Shown here: positions 27,452-36,260 of the stretch, in pieces
Layout: every line of letters starts with the position of its first letter
How positions within the stretch are numbered: position 1 is the first letter of the stretch
Assembly: GCF_000307875.1 (NCBI RefSeq)
Contig: NZ_AJLS01000137.1
Span: 79,197 to 143,196, forward strand
Source of the DNA: Neobacillus bataviensis LMG 21833
GTDB taxonomy: Bacteria; Bacillota; Bacilli; Bacillales; Cytobacillaceae
Reading direction: 5' to 3'
Length of the DNA stretch: 64,000 nt
Program-made: the position numbers and the translations under genes
Notes under the pieces: model-generated
Databases searched by the model: none
The model's input: only the letters and a program-made list of their open reading frames with translations
What the model was told of the DNA's origin: nothing

Positions 27452-27534
27452 TTCTGACAAAGTTGTACCAACAACCCATTAGGTGATACACTATAAATAA
27501 GGCTTTTCTAAATTTACTGTAGAGGTGCAGAAAA

Positions 27535-28434
27535 ATGAAAAAGGCAATTGGCATTGATATTGGCGGAACAAAGATTGCTGCGGGCATCGTTTCGGAAACG
27601 GGGGAATTGCTGCATCGCGCCGAGGTAAAAAGTGACCCATCAGACAGTGAAAAGATGTTTGCGAGAGTAATAGATGCGGTGGAACAAGTTCTGAAAGATT
27701 CCTCCCTTTCTATCACCGACATGGAAGGTATTGGTGTCGGTGTGCCGGGCAAAGTGGATCGCGAGCGGGGGATTGCTGTGTTTCAAAACAATTTGCCATG
27801 GCCACAGTTTCCTGTCACAGCCCGGTTAAGGGAGCAATTTGGACTTGAGCGAATTACCATCGACAATGATGTTTACACGGCTGCCTTTGCCGAGTGGAAG
27901 GCATCCGAGGCAAAAAGGGATGAAACATTTGTTTACGTCACAATTAGCACGGGAATCTCTTGCGCCATTATTCATAAAGGTTCCTTTTTCCGCGGGGCCG
28001 GATTTGCCGGAGAACTTGGCCTAATCCCCGTTCTTTCAAAGACAGCGGAGAATAAGCTGGAGCGGCTGGAATTTGCATCTGCCGGGCCAGCGATTGAAAA
28101 ATTAGCACAAAAGGAATTGCAGCAGGCGAATCTTTCGACAAAGAATGTCTTTGAACAGTATCAAGCGGGGACACAAGAATATCAAACGATCATCGATGAT
28201 GTAACCGACAATTGGGCGCAAGGCCTGTATTCCATTTCCTGCCTGCTGGATCCGCACAAAGTAGTGTTCGGCGGCAGTGTCATCGCGAATAATCCATTCC
28301 TGCTGGATCTACTAAAAGAAAAACTAAAAGCCTATCAAATCCCGGAACAACAGCATCTTTTAAACCATATGTCCATAAGCACAATCAAGAACAATAATGG
28401 TGTCATCGGAGCCGGATTGCGGGTATTTGAATAG
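27535..28434 (+). CDS. ROK-family sugar kinase, probable N-acetylgalactosamine kinase
   Basis: A 299-residue ROK protein. It has the phosphate-binding D-I-G-G-T-K near residue 8, a second ATP motif T-I-S-T-G-I-S, G-V-G-V-P-G-K and G-A-G-F-A-G-E-L-G. The usual C-x-C-G-x-x-G-C-x-E zinc motif that should follow is absent; the sequence runs L-I-P-V-L-S-K-T instead. Context (AgaS, NagA, LacC and LacD downstream, no PTS) makes GalNAc the best-supported substrate, giving GalNAc-6-phosphate; GlcNAc or another hexose is possible. AGAGGTG precedes the ATG. First gene of the GntR-controlled operon. Confidence 0.85.
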   Translation: MKKAIGIDIGGTKIAAGIVSETGELLHRAEVKSDPSDSEKMFARVIDAVEQVLKDSSLSITDMEGIGVGVPGKVDRERGIAVFQNNLPWPQFPVTARLREQFGLERITIDNDVYTAAFAEWKASEAKRDETFVYVTISTGISCAIIHKGSFFRGAGFAGELGLIPVLSKTAENKLERLEFASAGPAIEKLAQKELQQANLSTKNVFEQYQAGTQEYQTIIDDVTDNWAQGLYSISCLLDPHKVVFGGSVIANNPFLLDLLKEKLKAYQIPEQQHLLNHMSISTIKNNNGVIGAGLRVFE

Positions 28435-28463
28435 GTATCTAAAAAATAAAAGGAGTGTCACAA

Positions 28464-29630
28464 ATGTTTACATTAAGTCCCGAAAAATTAATGCCGTTGG
28501 GGGCAGCGATTACAACGGCGGAAATCAAGCAACAGCCTGAGCTATGGGGTGAGGCATTCGCCTTGTATACGGGGAAAAGTCAGAAGATTGAATCGTTTTT
28601 ACAGAACATAACAGAAAAGCACAATCGTGTCCGGGTTATTTTTACAGGTGCTGGAACGTCTGCCTATGTGGGTGACACGATTACCCCTTATTTAAAGGAA
28701 AAAGTCGATGAGAACCAATGGGATTTGATGAGTGTTTCGACAACGGCCATCGTATCAAACCCTTACCAATTCTTAAAAGCAGACATCCCGACATTGCTGA
28801 TCTCATTTGCAAGAAGCGGCAACAGTCCAGAAAGCGTGGCGACAGTTGAATTAGCGGAACAAGTGGTAAAGGATCTATACCAGATTACGATTACTTGCTC
28901 AAAAGAAGGAAAGCTAGCACAGCGGGCAAAAGGGGATGACAGCAACCTTTTACTGTTGATGCCTGAGAAGTCCAATGACCAGGGCTTCGCGATGACCGGA
29001 AGCTACACCTGTATGGCCTTAACGGCACTGCTTATATTCGACTCATTGTCTGTCGAGGAAAAATCGAGCATTGTCGCGAACATTCGTAAAATGGGCCAAA
29101 CCGTTATTAACAAGGAAGCGGCTATTGAACAAATGATTGCAGACGGATTTGAACGGATTATTTACCTTGGCTCAGGGGGTTTTGAAGGCTTAGCAAGAGA
29201 AGCACAATTAAAGATATTGGAATTAACTGCCGGTAAAATTGCCACTTCATTTGATTCATCCCTTGGATTCCGCCATGGTCCTAAATCCTTTGTGAATGAA
29301 AAAACAGCTATTTTTGTCTTTGTTTCCAACCAGCCATATACCCGCCAATACGATTTGGATATGTTACAAGAATTAAGCCAAGATCAAATTGCCAGCACGA
29401 TTTGTGCCATTTCCGTGGTGGGAGAAACCAATTTTGCCGGTGATACCTTCTCATTTGACGGCAGCGCTGCTAGAGTACCGGATGCTTACCTGTCATTACC
29501 GTATGTGATGGTTGGCCAAACCATTGCCCTATTCGCATCGATTAAAGTCGGGAACACACCGGATACCCCTTCACCAAGCGGAACGGTCAATCGAGTTGTA
29601 AAAGGAGTAACCATTCACGAATACAAGTAA
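28464..29630 (+). CDS. agaS: D-galactosamine-6-phosphate deaminase/isomerase (AgaS)
   Basis: A 388-residue double-SIS-domain protein of the AgaS type. The first SIS domain shows F-T-G-A-G-T-S-A-Y-V-G and S-F-A-R-S-G-N-S-P-E-S; the second shows Y-L-G-S-G-G-F-E-G-L-A-R-E and F-R-H-G-P-K-S. It converts galactosamine-6-phosphate to tagatose-6-phosphate plus ammonia. The ATG at 28464 is chosen because AAAGGAG ends 8 bp upstream; the GTG at 28455 overlaps that site. It sits 29 bp after the kinase and 50 bp before NagA, matching pathway order. Confidence 0.93.
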   Translation: MFTLSPEKLMPLGAAITTAEIKQQPELWGEAFALYTGKSQKIESFLQNITEKHNRVRVIFTGAGTSAYVGDTITPYLKEKVDENQWDLMSVSTTAIVSNPYQFLKADIPTLLISFARSGNSPESVATVELAEQVVKDLYQITITCSKEGKLAQRAKGDDSNLLLLMPEKSNDQGFAMTGSYTCMALTALLIFDSLSVEEKSSIVANIRKMGQTVINKEAAIEQMIADGFERIIYLGSGGFEGLAREAQLKILELTAGKIATSFDSSLGFRHGPKSFVNEKTAIFVFVSNQPYTRQYDLDMLQELSQDQIASTICAISVVGETNFAGDTFSFDGSAARVPDAYLSLPYVMVGQTIALFASIKVGNTPDTPSPSGTVNRVVKGVTIHEYK

Positions 29631-29680
29631 ATCAGCGGGAAAGGGATGTCCAATATCTCTTTCTAAACAGAGGTGCAGGT

Positions 29681-30847
29681 ATGGAACGATTTATTTTTGC
29701 AGATAAATTTTTTCTTGAGAATCAAACAACTGAATCCGGTTTCCTTGAAATCAAAGAAGGGAAATTCGGTGACTTTTTTGAAAAATTACCACATGAATCA
29801 GCTGAAATCATCGATTATGCGGGGCATTGGATTGCCCCGGGTTTCGTTGACACACATATTCATGGCTACCAAAACCATGATGTCATGGACAATGATGTGG
29901 AGGGCTTAATAGCTATTTCCGAGGGACTGCTTTCGTGCGGTGTCACATCCTTTTTACCTACGACCCTTACCTCAACGCCAGAAACGTTGAATGAAGTAAC
30001 GGCAATGATTGGCGAAAACTATACGAAAGTACAGGGTGCGAAAGTAAAAGGCATCTTCTTAGAAGGTCCTTTTTTCACCGAAAAACATAAGGGCGCACAA
30101 AACACGAAGTATTTTTGTGACCCTTCGATCGAAATGCTGGAAACGTGGCAAAAGCAGTCAGGCCATTTTATTAAAAAAATCGCCCTTGCACCAGAACGCC
30201 AGGGGGCAGCGGTGTTTATTGAGCATGCGGTGAACGATCAGATTACGGTTGCGCTCGCCCATAGTGATGCGACGTATGATCAAGCGAAGCAAGCCGTTGA
30301 ACACGGTGCTTCGATTTTTGTCCATACGTTCAATGGCATGAGCGGCCTGCATCATCGTGAACCGGGAATGGCGGGTGCTGCCATGAATCTGCCGGATGTG
30401 TTTGCCGAAATCATTTGTGACGGACATCATGTCCATCCCGCTGCTGCCAACATTTTGATGAATGCCCGCGGCCGGAAAGAAACAATCCTTATCACCGATT
30501 GCATGATGGCCGGCGGCATGCCGGAAGGTTACTATCAGCTCGGGGAATTTCCTGTTGAAGTAAAAAACGGTGCGGCACGCTTGGAGAGCGGCAGTTTAGC
30601 CGGCAGTATTTTGCAATTAAAAGATGCTGTTAAAAATACCGTCGGTTGGGGAATTGCCACTGCGGAAGAGGCCATCTATATGGCAAGTACAGCACCGGCA
30701 AAAAGCGTTGGCATTGACGGGGAATGCGGTAAGATTGCCGCAGGATGTGATGCTGATTTTATCGTCCTGACACCGGAGCTTGAGTTAAGGGCGACGTACC
30801 TTGATGGGGAATGCCGATATCAGGCGGGAAAAGAGGGAATTCGATGA
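29681..30847 (+). CDS. nagA: N-acetylhexosamine-6-phosphate deacetylase (NagA/AgaA type)
   Basis: A 388-residue amidohydrolase. Metal-site motifs are D-T-H-I-H-G, L-E-G-P-F-F (Glu ligand), A-H-S-D-A-T-Y (His), H-T-F-N-G-M and H-R-E-P-G-M, with the catalytic Asp in I-T-D-C-M-M-A-G-G. In this operon it should deacetylate GalNAc-6-phosphate to GalN-6-phosphate, though NagA enzymes often accept GlcNAc-6-phosphate too. The RBS AGAGGTG lies 9 bp before the ATG. The stop overlaps the next start by 4 bp (ATGA), implying translational coupling to the PfkB kinase. Confidence 0.92.
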   Translation: MERFIFADKFFLENQTTESGFLEIKEGKFGDFFEKLPHESAEIIDYAGHWIAPGFVDTHIHGYQNHDVMDNDVEGLIAISEGLLSCGVTSFLPTTLTSTPETLNEVTAMIGENYTKVQGAKVKGIFLEGPFFTEKHKGAQNTKYFCDPSIEMLETWQKQSGHFIKKIALAPERQGAAVFIEHAVNDQITVALAHSDATYDQAKQAVEHGASIFVHTFNGMSGLHHREPGMAGAAMNLPDVFAEIICDGHHVHPAAANILMNARGRKETILITDCMMAGGMPEGYYQLGEFPVEVKNGAARLESGSLAGSILQLKDAVKNTVGWGIATAEEAIYMASTAPAKSVGIDGECGKIAAGCDADFIVLTPELELRATYLDGECRYQAGKEGIR

Positions 30848-31782
30848 TCTTAGCTGTCACAATGAATCCATCTGTTGATATTTCCTACCCTCTTGCTGAT
30901 TTTAAGCTGGATGATGTCAACCGTGTTGAACATGTCCGAAAAACTGCCGGCGGCAAGGGCTTAAATGTGGCCCGTGTCATCAGGCAGATGGGCGAAGGTG
31001 TCTTAGCGACAGGTGTGCTCGGCGGAACAATCGGCGATTACATTATTCAGGAATTAACGAAAAGCAACATTGAAAATAACTTTTTAAAAATCAATCAAGA
31101 ATCACGAAACTGTATCGCGATTCTTCATGATGGCAAGCAAACGGAAATTTTAGAATCCGGGCCGACAGTATCGGCAGAAAACGGGGCTGCATTTTTAAAA
31201 AAATTTCAGGTGCTCTTGCCAGACGTCTCTCTTGTGACAATTTCAGGCAGTTTACCAAAAGGGCTGGAGTCCGGATTTTACCGAAAAATGGTCGAAATAG
31301 GCCGGGAGAAAAGAATTCCAGTAATCGTTGATGCATCAGGAGAATCCTTAAGACAAGTGTTGCTGCATCATGTAAAACCATTTGCCATCAAGCCGAATAT
31401 CGCGGAGTTGTCACAGCTGTTAGGCGTGGAAGTGGAACAAAGTGAAAGCAGCTTGAAGCAACTAGTAGCCAAAGAACTGTTTGATGGAATTGAATGGGTG
31501 GTCGTCTCCCTTGGCGGAGATGGAGCCTTTGTCAAGCATGGTTCAGATTTCTACCGGGTCACCATCCCAGCGATTGATGTGGTAAATCCCGTTGGTTCCG
31601 GTGATGCCACTGTTGCTGGCCTAGCGGTGGCGTTGAAACAAAACCAGTCCGTTCCGGATGTCCTGAAAACAGCGATGACAACGGGCATGCTCAACACCAT
31701 GGAAGCAGGAACAGGTTATATAGATCGATCGAAGTTCAGCCGATTTTTTGAGTTAGTAGAAGTGAGAAAAATAGATTACTAG
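30844..31782 (+). CDS. lacC: Tagatose-6-phosphate kinase (LacC/PfkB family)
   Basis: A 312-residue PfkB-family kinase. The N-terminal substrate motif is [11 protein letters not shown] (about residue 36) and the C-terminal ATP/catalytic motif is [12 protein letters not shown]. It phosphorylates tagatose-6-phosphate at C1. 1-phosphofructokinase (FruK) has the same fold, but the adjacent LacD decides for LacC. The ATG at 30844 has AAGAGGG upstream and overlaps the nagA stop; an upstream ATG at 30811 has no RBS. Confidence 0.9.
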   Translation: MILAVTMNPSVDISYPLADFKLDDVNRVEHVRKTAGGKGLNVARVIRQMGEGVLATGVLGGTIGDYIIQELTKSNIENNFLKINQESRNCIAILHDGKQTEILESGPTVSAENGAAFLKKFQVLLPDVSLVTISGSLPKGLESGFYRKMVEIGREKRIPVIVDASGESLRQVLLHHVKPFAIKPNIAELSQLLGVEVEQSESSLKQLVAKELFDGIEWVVVSLGGDGAFVKHGSDFYRVTIPAIDVVNPVGSGDATVAGLAVALKQNQSVPDVLKTAMTTGMLNTMEAGTGYIDRSKFSRFFELVEVRKIDY

Positions 31783-31795
31783 AGGTGGAAATCAT

Positions 31796-32809
31796 ATGTT
31801 AGAATTAACAAAAAATAAACTAGCGGCACTTAAACGTTTATCCGATGAAAATGGAATTATTGGCGCCTTGGCAATTGATCAGCGCGGTTCATTAAAGAAA
31901 ATGATTGCAGCAGGAAGTTCAAGTTCTGTCGGTGATGAGGGAATTATCCGTTTTAAAGAATTGGTTTCAGAAGAGTTGACCCCATATGCGACATCGATTC
32001 TCCTGGATCCGGAGTATGGTCTGCCAGCAGCGAAGGTTCGTCATCCGGAAGCGGGATTATTGGTCGCCTATGAAAAAACGGGGTATGATGCCAATACCGT
32101 CGGCCGGTTGCCTGATTTATTACCAGAATGGTCAGTGAGACGCCTGAAGGAAGCGGGGGCAGATGCGGTAAAATTTTTGCTTTATTATGATGTGGATGAA
32201 GATGAAACAATCAACGACTATAAGCATGTGTATATGGAACGAGTGGGGTCAGAGTGTGCAGCAGAGGATATTCCATTTTTCCTTGAAATAGTTTCGTATG
32301 ATGCCAAAAATGATGATGTAAAAAGTGTAGAATACGCTAAGGTGAAGCCGCATAAGGTCATTGAGGCGATGAGGGAATTCTCCAAACCCCAGTATAAGGT
32401 GGATGTTTTGAAAGTAGAAGTTCCTGTAGATATGAAGTTTGTTGAAGGATATACGGAAGGCGAGACTGCTTATAGCCAAGAAGAAGCGGCAGCCTTTTTC
32501 AAAGAACAAAGCGAGGCAACTGACCTTCCATTTATCTTTTTAAGTGCTGGTGTTAGTGCAGAATTATTCCAGGAAACATTGCAGTTTGCAAAAGAATCCG
32601 GGTCTACCTTCAACGGTGTCCTTTGTGGGAGGGCAACATGGAAAAATGGTGTCGCTCCATTTGCTGAAAAAGGAGAACAAGCTGGCCGTACATGGTTACA
32701 AGGTTCGGGCACAAAAAATATTCAAGAACTAAACGTAGTCTTGAAGGAGACAGCAAGTCCATGGTTTGACAAAGTTTCTGAATCCGTTTCTTTAAACTTG
32801 TTGGGTTGA
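31796..32809 (+). CDS. lacD: Tagatose-1,6-bisphosphate aldolase, class I (LacD)
   Basis: A 337-residue LacD-family aldolase that splits tagatose-1,6-bisphosphate into glyceraldehyde-3-phosphate and DHAP. Family landmarks are [11 protein letters not shown] near the start, [10 protein letters not shown], and D-V-L-K-V-E-V-P, which contains the expected Schiff-base lysine. It uses lysine rather than zinc, unlike AgaY/GatY. AGAGGTGG precedes the ATG. The TGA stop forms part of the -35 box of promoter element C for the gntR gene, so the repressor has its own promoter inside the operon. Confidence 0.94.
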   Translation: MLELTKNKLAALKRLSDENGIIGALAIDQRGSLKKMIAAGSSSSVGDEGIIRFKELVSEELTPYATSILLDPEYGLPAAKVRHPEAGLLVAYEKTGYDANTVGRLPDLLPEWSVRRLKEAGADAVKFLLYYDVDEDETINDYKHVYMERVGSECAAEDIPFFLEIVSYDAKNDDVKSVEYAKVKPHKVIEAMREFSKPQYKVDVLKVEVPVDMKFVEGYTEGETAYSQEEAAAFFKEQSEATDLPFIFLSAGVSAELFQETLQFAKESGSTFNGVLCGRATWKNGVAPFAEKGEQAGRTWLQGSGTKNIQELNVVLKETASPWFDKVSESVSLNLLG

Positions 32810-32833
32810 TTCTACAAGTTGTCATGATATATT
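32803..32833 (+). promoter_or_regulatory. GntR-type promoter/operator element, copy C
   Basis: GGGTTGATT (-35 TTGATT at 32806-32811), the 16-nt spacer CTACAAGTTGTCATGA and TATATT (32828-32833). It overlaps the lacD stop codon and lies 48 bp before the GntR start, consistent with autoregulation. ACAAGTTGT inside the spacer is a near-palindrome. Confidence 0.7.
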
Positions 32834-32881
32834 ATGTAATAATGAAGAAAATGAGTGTTATTGAGAGGCAGGCTTTATATC

Positions 32882-33613
32882 ATGAAACCACTACAGCATG
32901 GAAGTGTGATCCCGCTGTATCACCAATTGATGGAACGGTTAAAGGCTTCGATTGAAAAGGGCAAGTGGGCACCTGGTGATAAAATTCTATCAGAAAATCA
33001 ACTGATGGATCAATTTGGAGTAAGTCGGAATACGGCAAAAAAGGCCATTGAGGAGCTTGTCCAAGAAGGAATTCTCTACCGTATCCAAGGAAAAGGAACC
33101 TTTGTGGCGAAACCGAAATTGCAGCAGTCATTGAATAGTTTTTATAGCTTTAGCAGGGTGCTGAAAGAAAAAGGATTGAATCCTAAGGATATCATTCTAA
33201 AAATAGAAGAAATGAAACCTACAGAAATGATTCGGGAAGCGCTGCAGCTTGGCGAAGAGGAACAGGTCATCGAAATGAAACGACTTCGCTGCGCCAACAA
33301 TGAGCCGTATATTTTGGAATCTTCATTCATTCCGAAACATGTGGTATCGGATCCTGAGCAGCTGAAACATGTGGGTGAAATTTCATTATATGATTTATTT
33401 TCACAGCAATTTAATATCGTTGTTTCTAGAGCAAAAGAAGCATTCGAACCTGTCCTGATTCGCGCCGAAGAAAGCGAATTACTGCAAACAGAAGAAGGTA
33501 AGCCGGCGCTGCTGCTTGAACGGACAGCCTATGATGTCAGCGGCATGCCTGTTGAGTTTTGCATCTCCATTGTTCGGGGCGATCGCTGCCGATTTTATAC
33601 GGAACTAACGTAA
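32882..33613 (+). CDS. GntR/HutC-family regulator (NagR/YvoA-like)
   Basis: A 243-residue regulator, the same length as B. subtilis YvoA/NagR. The N-terminal winged helix includes P-L-Y-H-Q-L-M-E-R-L-K, L-S-E-N-Q-L-M-D-Q-F-G-V-S-R-N-T-A-K-K-A, and G-K-G-T-F-V-A. A UTRA effector domain follows from about residue 90. ATG 32882 is preferred; an in-frame TTG at 32855 would overlap the AGGCAGG ribosome site region. It probably represses the GalNAc operon and itself through the three CTACAAGT elements and responds to an amino-sugar phosphate. A bidirectional terminator follows. Confidence 0.92.
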   Translation: MKPLQHGSVIPLYHQLMERLKASIEKGKWAPGDKILSENQLMDQFGVSRNTAKKAIEELVQEGILYRIQGKGTFVAKPKLQQSLNSFYSFSRVLKEKGLNPKDIILKIEEMKPTEMIREALQLGEEEQVIEMKRLRCANNEPYILESSFIPKHVVSDPEQLKHVGEISLYDLFSQQFNIVVSRAKEAFEPVLIRAEESELLQTEEGKPALLLERTAYDVSGMPVEFCISIVRGDRCRFYTELT

Positions 33614-33620
33614 TGAAATG

Positions 33621-33660
33621 AATAGGGTGGGGACTACAAAAGTCCTCACCCTATTTTTCT
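33621..33660. terminator. Bidirectional terminator between gntR and lacI 2
   Basis: A 15-bp stem (33621-33635 with 33641-33655, one G-T pair) and a 5-nt loop, with T runs on both strands. The stop codon of the minus-strand LacI 2 gene (33651-33653) lies inside the stem. Confidence 0.85.
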
Positions 33661-34673
33661 ACTTTATAACGAGATGATGCTCTTATATGGAATTCCGCAG
33701 GAAGGACAATTTTCCTCGGTTCCGCAGGCGATGTTTTTTCAATCCGTTCAATGAGCATTTGCGCCCCCATATAGCCAAAATGATAGGAAGGCTGTTCGGC
33801 AGCTGTTAGAAAAAGTTCACTCTCAGTATAGTTGGGTACGCCATCATAACAAACCACAGCGATATCTTCAGGCACTCTTATATTGTATTTTAAGAGAGAC
33901 TTTACTGTATTTAAACCTAAGAAGTTACTGGTAGCGAATATGGCTGTTGGGCGTTCACCTGCAGGTAAATCAATGAGCTCTTTAATTTTACTGGAAACAT
34001 CACTGTGATGGAATAATTCACTTTGGTGAATCCATTTATCATTGACAGGAAGCCCATGCAAGCGAAGCGTATCACAATAGGCTTGATGTCGTTCTCTAGA
34101 AGTGGCCACATCTAATGGACCATTAATGATGGCAATTCTTCTATGTCCTTGCTCGATAAGATGTTCGATTAGCTTTCGAGTAGTGGTTTCATTATCGCTC
34201 AAAACTTGATCACACCCAAGATCACGGATGTAGCGGTCAATTAATACAATTGGGATATTATGTTTTATGAGCTTCCGGATATTTTTTTTTGAAGAGTCGT
34301 TTGCTGGAGCAATTAGTACACCGTCGGTACCTGTTGATATCAGCATGTCGATATATTTGGACTCCTTTTCAATATTTTCATCACTATTGCAAAGCAACAG
34401 TTGATAGCCCATTTGCATCGCTTTGTCTTCTGCGCCACGAGCGACACTTGTGAAAAATGGGTTAGAAATATCGGTAACCATTAATGATAAAATTTTTGTC
34501 TTTTTTGAGATCAGGCTTCGCGCCGAACTGTTAGGGATATAATTCAACTCTTTAATTATCGCCTCAACTTTTTTCCTCGTTTGTTCACTTATATTATCTG
34601 CTTTATTAATCACTCTTGAGACGGTCATTGCAGAAACATTGGCTTTTTTTGCAATATCATAAATTGTTACCAA
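33651..34673 (-). CDS. LacI-family regulator 2 (fucose regulon)
   Basis: A 340-residue LacI/GalR repressor on the minus strand. It has I-Y-D-I-A-K-K-A-N-V-S-A-M-T-V-S-R-V-I at the N-terminus, the hinge Y-I-P-N-S-S-A-R-S-L and a ribose-binding-like effector domain (D-G-V-L-I-A-P-A, I-A-V-V-C-Y-D-G). It is divergent from the GH29 fucosidase. Palindromes TGTTATCGATAACA or close variants occur at 34748, 34844, 36189, 39372 and 49453, marking the fucosidase, importer 3 and fucose catabolism promoters. It is therefore the likely fucose-responsive repressor, autoregulated through the 34748 site. The effector is inferred, not shown. Confidence 0.93.
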   Translation of the reverse strand: MVTIYDIAKKANVSAMTVSRVINKADNISEQTRKKVEAIIKELNYIPNSSARSLISKKTKILSLMVTDISNPFFTSVARGAEDKAMQMGYQLLLCNSDENIEKESKYIDMLISTGTDGVLIAPANDSSKKNIRKLIKHNIPIVLIDRYIRDLGCDQVLSDNETTTRKLIEHLIEQGHRRIAIINGPLDVATSRERHQAYCDTLRLHGLPVNDKWIHQSELFHHSDVSSKIKELIDLPAGERPTAIFATSNFLGLNTVKSLLKYNIRVPEDIAVVCYDGVPNYTESELFLTAAEQPSYHFGYMGAQMLIERIEKTSPAEPRKIVLPAEFHIRASSRYKVEK

Positions 34674-34747
34674 TCGTAATCCTCCTAGATCAATCTAACT
34701 TTCTTTTTTAATTGTAAATATCTATAAAAAATATATCAAGAAAATAA

Positions 34748-34761
34748 TGTTAACGATAACA
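34748..34761. promoter_or_regulatory. LacI 2 operator (autoregulatory site)
   Basis: TGTTAACGATAACA in the divergent lacI 2/fucosidase region, 75 bp upstream of the lacI 2 start; one base from the perfect palindromes at 34844 and 49453. Confidence 0.65.
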
Positions 34762-34834
34762 TGTTGTTGAGTACAAAAAAAGAATTTTTCCTATATGAAA
34801 CTCGTAAAATGCTTGGTATTTTCAATTTTTTCTT

Positions 34835-34863
34835 TTGTATAACTGTTATCGATAACATATAAT
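34835..34863 (+). promoter_or_regulatory. Fucosidase promoter with LacI 2 operator in the spacer
   Basis: TTGTAT (-35, 34835-34840), a 17-nt spacer and TATAAT (-10, 34858-34863). The perfect palindrome TGTTATCGATAACA (34844-34857) fills the spacer, an arrangement that would block RNA polymerase when the repressor binds. Confidence 0.8.
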
Positions 34864-34891
34864 GATAAATAGAAAATGATACCAAAAGGGT

Positions 34892-36163
34892 GTGAATGAA
34901 TTGGAAAAAGTTAAACTCGCACTTCCTAGTGCAGATCAACTAGCATGGCAGAATTTAGACTTGGGAATTTTTTGTCACTTTGGCATCAATACCTTTTGTG
35001 ATCAAGAATGGGGAGAAGGCAATGACTCCCCGCAATTGTTTAATCCAAAGGAATTAGATGCTGAAAAATGGGTCAGGCTTGCTAAGGATGCAGGATTTAA
35101 ATACTTTATCCTAACGGCGAAGCATCATGATGGATTTTGTCTTTGGCCGACAGCAACAACGGATTATTCTGTAAAATCAAGTCCTTGGAAGGATGGCAAA
35201 GGCGATCTAGTCCGTGAATGTGCCGATGCCTGTCAAAAAGCAGGGATCCATTTTGGCATATATCTATCACCATGGGACCGTCATGAACCTATGTTTTCGG
35301 ATATTGAAGCATATGATGATTTTTATAGTCAGCAGCTTACAGAGCTGATGACACAGTATGGACCATTAATAGAGGTTTGGTTTGATGGTGCAGGATCAGA
35401 GGGCAGAGATTATAATTGGGAAAGAATTATCGGGATTGTGAAGCACTATCAACCGAATGCGATGATCTTTAATATGGGGCAGCCAACTATTCGGTGGGTG
35501 GGTAATGAAGAGGGAGTAGCGCCGTATCCTTGCTGGAATACGGAGAGTGCTGCGAAAATTAGTATGTTTTCAAATGAGAGTGCTACATGGCTTCCCGGAA
35601 CTCCAGCGTGGCTTCCGGCAGAATGTGATGTACCGATTCGAAAACAACATTGGTTTTGGCACCCAAACGATGAAGACAGTTTACTTTCACTGGAAGAATT
35701 AATGCATATTTACTATCATTCTGTAGGGCATGGTACAAATTTATTGTTAAATATTTCCCCAGATGATCGGGGATTAATTCCTGAAATAGATGAGAAGCGA
35801 TTATCAGAATTTGGTCTGGAAATCAAGAAGAGATTTGCTCATTCCGTGGGAAGTACCTCAGGGAATGGAAATGAACTCATCCTCACTCTAGAAAGAGAAG
35901 TAAGTATCGATCATATTATCTTAATGGAAGATATTCGATTTGGTGAGCGCGTAAGGCAATTCGAGTTAGAGGCATTCATAGATGAACAATGGGTATCGAT
36001 TGCTTTAGGTACAGCTATTGGTCATCGATATATTCAACAACTATCACCATTGAAAACAAGCAATTTGAAACTACATGTAAAAGATTCGGTGGAGAATCCC
36101 ATTATAAAAGAGTTTTCTTGCTATTCCTCTGAAGAATTGGATGGAAGTACTCAGAAGCAATAG
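34892..36163 (+). CDS. GH29 alpha-L-fucosidase (alpha-1,3/4 type, cytoplasmic)
   Basis: A 423-residue family GH29 retaining alpha-L-fucosidase. It has F-C-H-F-G-I-N-T-F, A-K-H-H-D-G-F-C-L-W-P, the nucleophile Asp165 in V-W-F-D-G-A-G, and a probable acid/base Glu244 in W-L-P-A-E-C-D-V-P, a layout seen in the GH29-B subfamily acting on Lewis-type alpha-1,3/1,4 fucose. A C-terminal F5/8-like beta domain follows. There is no signal peptide. GTG 34892 sits very close to AAAAGGG; TTG at 34901 (9 bp later) has better spacing and may be the true start. It is driven by a LacI 2-controlled promoter. Confidence 0.93.
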   Translation: MNELEKVKLALPSADQLAWQNLDLGIFCHFGINTFCDQEWGEGNDSPQLFNPKELDAEKWVRLAKDAGFKYFILTAKHHDGFCLWPTATTDYSVKSSPWKDGKGDLVRECADACQKAGIHFGIYLSPWDRHEPMFSDIEAYDDFYSQQLTELMTQYGPLIEVWFDGAGSEGRDYNWERIIGIVKHYQPNAMIFNMGQPTIRWVGNEEGVAPYPCWNTESAAKISMFSNESATWLPGTPAWLPAECDVPIRKQHWFWHPNDEDSLLSLEELMHIYYHSVGHGTNLLLNISPDDRGLIPEIDEKRLSEFGLEIKKRFAHSVGSTSGNGNELILTLEREVSIDHIILMEDIRFGERVRQFELEAFIDEQWVSIALGTAIGHRYIQQLSPLKTSNLKLHVKDSVENPIIKEFSCYSSEELDGSTQKQ

Positions 36164-36180
36164 ACTATAAATTGAAAAAA

Positions 36181-36218
36181 TAGATTTGTGTTATCGCTAA
36201 CACAAATCTATTTTTTTC
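36181..36218 (+). terminator. Terminator after GH29, with an embedded LacI 2 operator-like core
   Basis: A 13-bp perfect stem (36181-36193 with 36198-36210), the loop TCGC and a T7 tract. Its centre, TGTTATCGCTAACA (36189-36202), differs by one base from the LacI 2 operator, so one sequence may serve both as terminator and repressor site. Confidence 0.85.
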
Positions 36219-36260
36219 GTCGAATTATGTTAAAATAATAAGAAATGAGGTGACTGTAAA

